In this document: positions 59,475 through 64,000 of the stretch, piece after piece
Layout of the letters: each line of letters starts with the position of its first letter
Position numbering within the stretch: the stretch's first letter is position 1
Assembly: GCF_018599195.1 (NCBI RefSeq)
Contig: NZ_JAHFVK010000001.1
Location: 744,001 to 808,000 of the forward strand
Reading direction: 5' to 3'
Source: Croceibacterium selenioxidans
GTDB taxonomy: Bacteria; Pseudomonadota; Alphaproteobacteria; Sphingomonadales; Sphingomonadaceae
DNA: 64,000 bases
Program-made: the position numbers and the translations under genes
Notes under the pieces: generated by a model
The model's database searches: none
What the model saw: the letters and a program-made list of their open reading frames with translations, nothing else
Told to the model about the DNA's origin: nothing

Positions 59475-61325
59475 ATGAAGTTCAGGGTTCTCGCATCCGC
59501 TGCCGCGCTGGCGCTCGCCGCCGGTCTGGCCGTCCCCGCTGTGGCGCAGGAAGCGTCAGCGGGCCAGGCCGTCGCGGCCTTTCCGAAGACTCCGCAAGGC
59601 GCGGCGGATTTCCTCAAGGCGGTGGAGGCAGACCTGTTCGACTACTCGGTCGACGCTGGGCGGATGAACTGGGTCAACGCCACGTTCGTGAATTTCGACA
59701 CCGATACGCTGACCGCGGCGATCAACGCGGTCGGGACGGAGAAGTCGGTGCGCTATGCGCTGGAAGCGGCCCAGTTTGCCCAGGTGCCGGGGCTCGACCC
59801 TGTGGTCGAGCGCAAGCTAACCATCTTGCGCACGGGCATCGTGCTGCCAGCGCCCACTCGCCCGGGCGCGGCCACCGAACTCAACGAAATCGCCACCGAC
59901 CTTTCCTCGCAGTATGCCAAGGGCAAGGGCACTCTCAACGGCAAGCCTATCTCCGGTTCGGACATCGAGGCCGAGATGGGCAACATGGAGCGAACGCCCG
60001 CCGAATTCGCCGAAATGTGGACTAGCTGGCACGACAACGTCGGCGCGCCAATGCGCGACGACTACGCGCGCATGGTGGCCATCGCCAACGAGGGCGCGAA
60101 AGAACTGGGCTTTGCAGACACCGGCGCGATGTGGCGCTCCAATTACGACATGCCGCCTGATGAGTTCGCGGCGCTGACCGACAAGGTGTGGGACGACCTC
60201 AAGCCGCTGTACCTGGCCTTGCACACTTACGTCCGCACCAAGCTGAACGAGAAATACGGCGAGGCGGTACAGCCGGCCAAGGGCCCGATCCGCGCCGACT
60301 TGCTCGGCAACATGTGGGCTCAGGAGTGGGGCAATATCTATCCGCTGGTCGCTCCTCAGGGAGCCGGGGACCTCGGTTATGACCTGACCCAGCTCATCGA
60401 AGCCAAGGGCATGAACGAGCTCGATATGGTCAAGGCGGGCGAGAACTTCTTTTCCTCGCTCGGTTTCGCCGCGCTGCCGGAGACCTTCTGGGAACGCTCG
60501 CTGTTCGTGAAGCCAGCTGACCGCGAGGTGCAGTGCCACGCCAGCGCCTGGAACATCGACAATAAGGACGATGTCCGCATCAAGATGTGCATCAAGCGCA
60601 ATGGCGACGACTTCAAGGTCATCCATCACGAACTGGGCCATAACTATTACCAGCGCGCGTATAACCAGCAGAGCTACCTGCACCTCAATGGTGCCAACGA
60701 TGGCTTCCATGAAGCGATCGGGGACATGGTGGCGCTCTCGATCACGCCTGAATATCTGGTGCAGATCGGCTTGCTCGACAGGGCGGACGTGCCGAGCGCG
60801 GACAAGGACATCGGCCTGTTGCTGCGCGAGGCGCTCGACAAGGTGGCGTTCCTGCCGTTCGGGCTGCTGGTGGACAAGTGGCGCTGGGGCGTGTTCGACG
60901 GCTCGATCCAGCCTGCAGACTACAACAAGGCCTGGGTCGACCTGAAGCGCGAGTACCAGGGCATCACCCCGCCGGTCGAGCGGCCCGCGAACGCGTTCGA
61001 TCCGGGCGCCAAGTACCACGTGCCCGGCAACACCCCGTACATGCGCTACTTCCTCGCGCGGGTACTGCAGTTCCAATTCTACAAGGCCGCCTGCGACCAG
61101 GCCGGGTGGAAGGGCCCGCTGCATCGCTGCAGCTTCTACGGGAACAAGGACGTGGGTGCGAAGCTCAACGCCATGCTGGAAATGGGCGCGAGCAAACCCT
61201 GGCCCGACGCTCTCGAGGCTTTCACCGGCACTCGCGAAATGAGCGGCAAGGCCATGGCCGAGTACTTCGCCCCGCTCAAGGCGTGGCTCGACCAGCAGAA
61301 CAAGGGCAAGGCTGCGGGCTGGTAG
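59475..61325 (+). CDS. M2 family peptidyl-dipeptidase (angiotensin-converting-enzyme-like)
   Basis: About 616 residues. Signal peptide (VLASAAALALAAGLAVPAVAQ) then a helical M2 zinc peptidase. Zinc ligands are H385 and H389 with catalytic E386 in HHELGHNYYQ, and E413 in GFHEAIGDMV. Chloride- and substrate-site blocks such as GLLVDKWRWGVFDG are visible. It is periplasmic or secreted and removes C-terminal dipeptides. Start could be five codons upstream (59460). It is not part of a clear operon. Confidence 0.92.
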   Translation: MKFRVLASAAALALAAGLAVPAVAQEASAGQAVAAFPKTPQGAADFLKAVEADLFDYSVDAGRMNWVNATFVNFDTDTLTAAINAVGTEKSVRYALEAAQFAQVPGLDPVVERKLTILRTGIVLPAPTRPGAATELNEIATDLSSQYAKGKGTLNGKPISGSDIEAEMGNMERTPAEFAEMWTSWHDNVGAPMRDDYARMVAIANEGAKELGFADTGAMWRSNYDMPPDEFAALTDKVWDDLKPLYLALHTYVRTKLNEKYGEAVQPAKGPIRADLLGNMWAQEWGNIYPLVAPQGAGDLGYDLTQLIEAKGMNELDMVKAGENFFSSLGFAALPETFWERSLFVKPADREVQCHASAWNIDNKDDVRIKMCIKRNGDDFKVIHHELGHNYYQRAYNQQSYLHLNGANDGFHEAIGDMVALSITPEYLVQIGLLDRADVPSADKDIGLLLREALDKVAFLPFGLLVDKWRWGVFDGSIQPADYNKAWVDLKREYQGITPPVERPANAFDPGAKYHVPGNTPYMRYFLARVLQFQFYKAACDQAGWKGPLHRCSFYGNKDVGAKLNAMLEMGASKPWPDALEAFTGTREMSGKAMAEYFAPLKAWLDQQNKGKAAGW

Positions 61326-61431
61326 GAGTTGCCACGAGGTTCAACAAGGCATTGAATATTAAGCGATAGCAGGGGCTATATCCTGCGGCAGCAAAGGTTC
61401 GGAAACTTCAATCTGTCTTCCGAAGATAGGG

Positions 61432-61459
61432 GCCCCCAGCCGCGGCTACGGTTGGGGGC
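61432..61459 (+). terminator. Hairpin after the M2 peptidase, terminator-like
   Basis: An 11-bp stem (61432-61442 with 61449-61459, one G-T pair, 6-base loop) about 105 bases past the stop. Only a weak TCAAATCATTT follows, so termination strength is uncertain. Confidence 0.6.
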
Positions 61460-62102
61460 TCAAATCATTTGGGGCCCGCGCGGCTACCCGGACTTCCCCT
61501 TCGTCACTTGTGACGCGCCAATTCTACAATCTCTAAAACGAACGTGTTGAACGCGCACATCAGCAGACGTATGCCAATGATGCGCCCAGCGTGGGTTACT
61601 TAAATATGTTCTCCTTTCTACATGATCTCCCACCAGCCTGTCGGGCCGGCACCGCCCATGCGCGACTGGTGTCGCACAGGGAGAATGCTGCGGTTCGGTT
61701 CTAGAGCGTTGTTTGCTTGGAATTTCCCCCATCGGCATTCTCGAAAATAGGCGTCTCTGGAAGGATATAGGGCAGGGTAGCAGCGCCGCAGGCGGCACGC
61801 GCCGAGGGACAGTCCAAATTCCGTTGCCCGCGGTAAGGCTTCACCCCATAAGCGCCAATGGAGCCGCCACGCACGGCTCTGGGGCGTAGTAACCCCGTAA
61901 CGTAGCGGTTGGATTGCACGATGCAGTCCCCACATCCTTGACTCTTATGGTCGGGGAGCCTGCGACGTATGTCCAGGGCTCTCCAGCCTAAAGGTCGTAG
62001 GGGCCGGCTACGTTCGGTTTACTAACTCCCCGATCACCAGGGATCATGGTGTGAAGTCGAAGCGGGGGCGCACCGCCATCGACTTTCGGGAGGGACAGCC
62101 AG
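61460..62102. other. Gene-poor, lower-GC stretch
   Basis: No coding frame here resembles a protein family, and base composition is visibly lower in GC than neighbours. Two overlapping minus-strand open frames (61484-61798 and 61618-61935) lack plausible start signals or family features. tmRNA, RNase P RNA and 6S RNA signatures were looked for and not found. It may be a decayed gene or hold an unrecognised RNA. Confidence 0.5.
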
Positions 62103-62321
62103 ATGGCGATGGGCGACTGGCATGTCGAGACGGGAATCTTGCAGCCCGGCCGATGGGGCTATTCGCTGGCCATGGACGGCGGAGGTGTCTGGCAGCTCTA
62201 TCTGACCCTGTGGCGCCGCAAGAGGTACCTTGGCAGGCGCGTCACCGTGGAGGGATACCGCTCAGGTTTCGACCTGATCGACGTGCACCATATCAGGTCA
62301 TCAGACGAACCTAGGCGCTAG
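62103..62321 (+). CDS. Small protein, DUF5818-like
   Basis: 72 residues. The sequence has the pattern of a small beta-barrel (WHVETGILQPGRWGYSLAMDGGG, VTVEGYRSGFDLIDVHHI), similar to DUF5818 proteins found in Sphingomonadales. Function unknown; an OB-like fold is guessed. An alternative ATG lies two codons downstream. It overlaps the convergent L,D-transpeptidase gene by four bases. Confidence 0.6.
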   Translation: MAMGDWHVETGILQPGRWGYSLAMDGGGVWQLYLTLWRRKRYLGRRVTVEGYRSGFDLIDVHHIRSSDEPRR

Positions 62322-63127
62322 AAGCTCACCCGCTGCATCGCGATGCGCGAGCCGCGCAACGAAGGGAAGACGGTCTCGAGCGCCTTCTTGTCCGGCAGGA
62401 CATAGACGATGCCACCGGTCTTCTCGAAGATCGGCTGCACACTCTGAGCGTAGAAGTGAGCCGGGACGTTGATGCAGCCGTAAGTGATCCGGTTGTCGCT
62501 GGTCGTGGGCGAGAGCAGCCTCTCCAGTCGCCGTTCCTTTTTGTTGCCCGTCACTACCGCGTGCAACGCCACCGAGGTGTCGTAATCGACCCACAGCACT
62601 TTCTGACCGGTACTGGCAGGACCGATGCGGGCGACGAAGCGGCCGGCTGGCGTGGTCTTCTCTGCAGGGCCGAGTTCGGCCAGGGTCTTGCTGCCGACGC
62701 CGGGTGTCGAATCGTCACCGTCCGTGATCCCCAACAGCGCCGGGGTCTCCCCGATCGGCTTGCCCTTGGCATCGTAGACGAACACCGTTGCGGCCTTCTT
62801 GTCGATAATGATGAAGGGGAGCGAGCCGTTGTCGTTGGTGTCGATGACCCAGCGCGAAACCCGAGTGGTTGCGGCCGAGGTTTCCGTCGGCGCGAAAATC
62901 GCCAAAGGAGGCGTCGCGGCCTGATTGCTTCCGGGCACGGGCGTGCGGGACCTGGACGTTGTCGCGCTGCGGCCGACGGCAGTCGCATCCGGCTTGGCCG
63001 TGGCCGACGGTTGCTGTGGGCGAGAGGTTGCCCGTTCGGGACCGCGCGGCTGCGCAAGGATCGCTGGGGGAAGCGCGAGGCTTCCCGCCACGAGGACAGG
63101 GAGGATCAATCGAGAAAATTTGCGCAT
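62318..63127 (-). CDS. L,D-transpeptidase family protein (YkuD fold)
   Basis: 269 residues. Signal peptide (LILPVLVAGSLALPPAILAQ), a disordered serine/proline/threonine-rich linker to about 75, then a YkuD domain with ALHAVV histidine region and catalytic C218 in NRITYGCINVPAHFY. It likely forms 3-3 cross-links or attaches proteins to peptidoglycan in the periplasm. It lies next to a small lipoprotein gene with a similar orientation, suggesting an envelope-tethering pair. Confidence 0.88.
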   Translation of the reverse strand: MRKFSRLILPVLVAGSLALPPAILAQPRGPERATSRPQQPSATAKPDATAVGRSATTSRSRTPVPGSNQAATPPLAIFAPTETSAATTRVSRWVIDTNDNGSLPFIIIDKKAATVFVYDAKGKPIGETPALLGITDGDDSTPGVGSKTLAELGPAEKTTPAGRFVARIGPASTGQKVLWVDYDTSVALHAVVTGNKKERRLERLLSPTTSDNRITYGCINVPAHFYAQSVQPIFEKTGGIVYVLPDKKALETVFPSLRGSRIAMQRVSF

Positions 63128-63212
63128 CGGACAGTCAGTAAAGAGACCCGACCGGTTACCCGGCCGGGTCCATAAACTTAGAATTTAGGCATAAACTGCC
63201 GCTGAACAAGTA

Positions 63213-63509
63213 TCAGTTCCGCGGAGCTCTTGCCGGCGGCGGAGGCGGAGGCGGCGCATTCAGACGCTGCTCAACCGCGTCGAGACGCCGATTTGCGTTC
63301 TGCGCAGCGGTGTTGGCTGCCTGCGCCTGGGATAGCGCAGTGTTGGCCGTATTTTCGGTTTGAACCAGTCTCGACTCCACTCCGTCGACACGTTGGTTCA
63401 CCGTCGCGATCTGTTGGTCCACATATTCCGTGGTGGCGCAACCGCCCACACCTGATGCGGACACAACAATTAGGGCGGCGGTGGCTAGTTTACCCTTCAG
63501 GTTAGTCAT
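63213..63509 (-). CDS. Small coiled-coil lipoprotein, Lpp-like
   Basis: 98 residues. Signal sequence and lipobox VGGC place the lipidated residue at C24; the mature part (VDQQIATVNQRVDGVESRLVQ, ANRRLDAVEQRLN) is a heptad-repeat helix like Lpp or OprI, followed by a proline-rich end (PPPPPPPARAPRN). It ends without the C-terminal lysine used by Braun lipoprotein, so covalent peptidoglycan linkage is not evident. Confidence 0.75.
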   Translation of the reverse strand: MTNLKGKLATAALIVVSASGVGGCATTEYVDQQIATVNQRVDGVESRLVQTENTANTALSQAQAANTAAQNANRRLDAVEQRLNAPPPPPPPARAPRN

Positions 63510-63855
63510 TTAACTATTCCCCTGCTGGAGCTTTCACCTATCACGACTCCGGAAGAGCTTATCGGTTCCCCGTTTCAGCTCACGGCGGTGGCGCGACTTG
63601 CACATTCGCTCGTTCACAATTCTAGGGAATAGGGGGAAACCCGAAGTTTCGCCGGGAATTTCTGTGGCTCGTTCATATTAAGGGACTAATCGAGCAAATC
63701 ACGGCAAAACGGGGCAATTGCGCGGCGAAATTCATCTCGTTGAAGCATTTCAGCTCCAGAAAAACCCTTGAACCGTCCCCAACTAATCGCCGGAAAGTCG
63801 AAGGGCGCGGTCCTTTCGAACCGCGCCCTCGCATTTTTTCTTCAATTGAAGTTGG
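63510..63855. other. Spacer upstream of lipoprotein gene
   Basis: 346 bases without a supportable gene. The left part should hold the lipoprotein promoter (minus strand). Near the right end is the hairpin at 63802-63829. Nothing else recognised. Confidence 0.4.
63802..63837 (+). terminator. Bidirectional terminator hairpin
   Basis: Perfect 10-bp stem (AGGGCGCGGT arms, 63802-63811 with 63820-63829), 8-base loop. On the plus strand CGCATTTTTT follows. It lies 27 bases past the stop of the right-edge gene on the minus strand, which it may terminate; the better T tract faces the plus strand. Confidence 0.65.
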
Positions 63856-64000
63856 TCAGCCTTCGGCAGCTTCGTCGCCGGCTTCCGCGTCTTCGGCCGG
63901 GGGAAGTTCACCCGGTTCGAGGTTCGGATCGAGGGCTTCCGTGAAGCCTTCGGTCTCGGAGCGGTCTTCCTCGGCGATCTGACCGATCACGTCGACGCCC
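63856..64000 (-). CDS. C-terminal fragment of an unassigned gene, acidic tail
   Basis: Only the last 48 codons are in the window, cut at the right edge. The reading GVDVIGQIAEEDRSETE is followed by a run rich in E, D, P and A ending EDAEAGDEAAEG and a TGA. This is a disordered acidic tail. It could end GyrA or another large housekeeping protein, but the sequence is too short and low-complexity to decide. Confidence 0.55.
   Translation of the reverse strand, partial: GVDVIGQIAEEDRSETEGFTEALDPNLEPGELPPAEDAEAGDEAAEG

Noticed and set aside
61460-62102. tmRNA, RNase P RNA or 6S RNA
   Set aside because: No tag frame, T-arm next to the CCA-like sequences, or conserved RNase P block was found on either strand.

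Overview
The window is high-GC, gene-dense chromosomal DNA from an alphaproteobacterium, most likely of the Sphingomonadales (Sphingomonadaceae or Erythrobacteraceae). The signs are a CpdR gene divergent from an N-formylglutamate amidohydrolase, the order trpB-trpA-accD-folC, an F0 ATP synthase operon with atpI and a b/b' pair but no F1 genes, a FYDLN-acid protein, a CP4-like class II EPSP synthase, a long acidic tail on ribosomal protein S16, and SapC, LapA and DUF3857-type genes. Genus is not assigned. All calls come from reading the sequence; no database search was run.

Layout. 1-0.6 kb: frameshifted tyrosine-recombinase remnant beside tRNA-Val(GAC), an island scar. 0.7-15 kb: cpdR, amidohydrolase, a candidate small RNA, sapC, an FAD-linked dehydrogenase, an RhlE-type helicase, UvrD/PcrA with a LexA-like box, an MHS-type MFS transporter, rsmD, rluB, an AmpG-like transporter and a PilZ protein. 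14.4-22.4 kb: mostly minus-strand biosynthesis (folC, accD, trpA, trpB, trpF, pyrF, lapA-type, purB) with one plus-strand outer-membrane protein gene inside the trp block. 22.5-32 kb: envelope genes (DUF3857 transglutaminase, ydbH-ynbE-ydbL), radC and a hybrid histidine kinase. 32-34.6 kb: F0 ATP synthase genes. 34.6-35.1 kb: repeat-rich spacer with a (TG)16 tract.

35-38.5 kb: gloB, VOC and GFA proteins, rpsA. 38.9-43.7 kb: the most novel-looking block. It holds a SARP-type regulator fused to an alpha/beta hydrolase, divergent from a 42-residue membrane peptide, a ferritin-like diiron protein, an OsmC protein lacking one catalytic cysteine, and a membrane class III nucleotide cyclase. Between the divergent arms are three 12-bp-spaced direct repeats resembling a SARP operator. 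The block separates rpsA from cmk, which are commonly adjacent. 43.7-47.1 kb: cmk, a small membrane protein, a guanidinium exporter behind a likely guanidine-II riboswitch, aroA, a FYDLN-acid protein and tRNA-Ala(GGC).

47.3-53.3 kb: the ffh-rpsP-rimM-trmD-rplS cluster, interrupted between rimM and trmD by a flavin reductase, a small membrane protein and a LysR regulator. 53.3-64 kb: asd, a GNAT acetyltransferase, an EmrAB-type efflux pair, GFA plus alpha/beta hydrolase, an M2 peptidase, a gene-poor 0.8-kb stretch, a DUF5818-like protein, an L,D-transpeptidase, a small lipoprotein and the acidic C-terminus of an unassigned gene running off the right edge.
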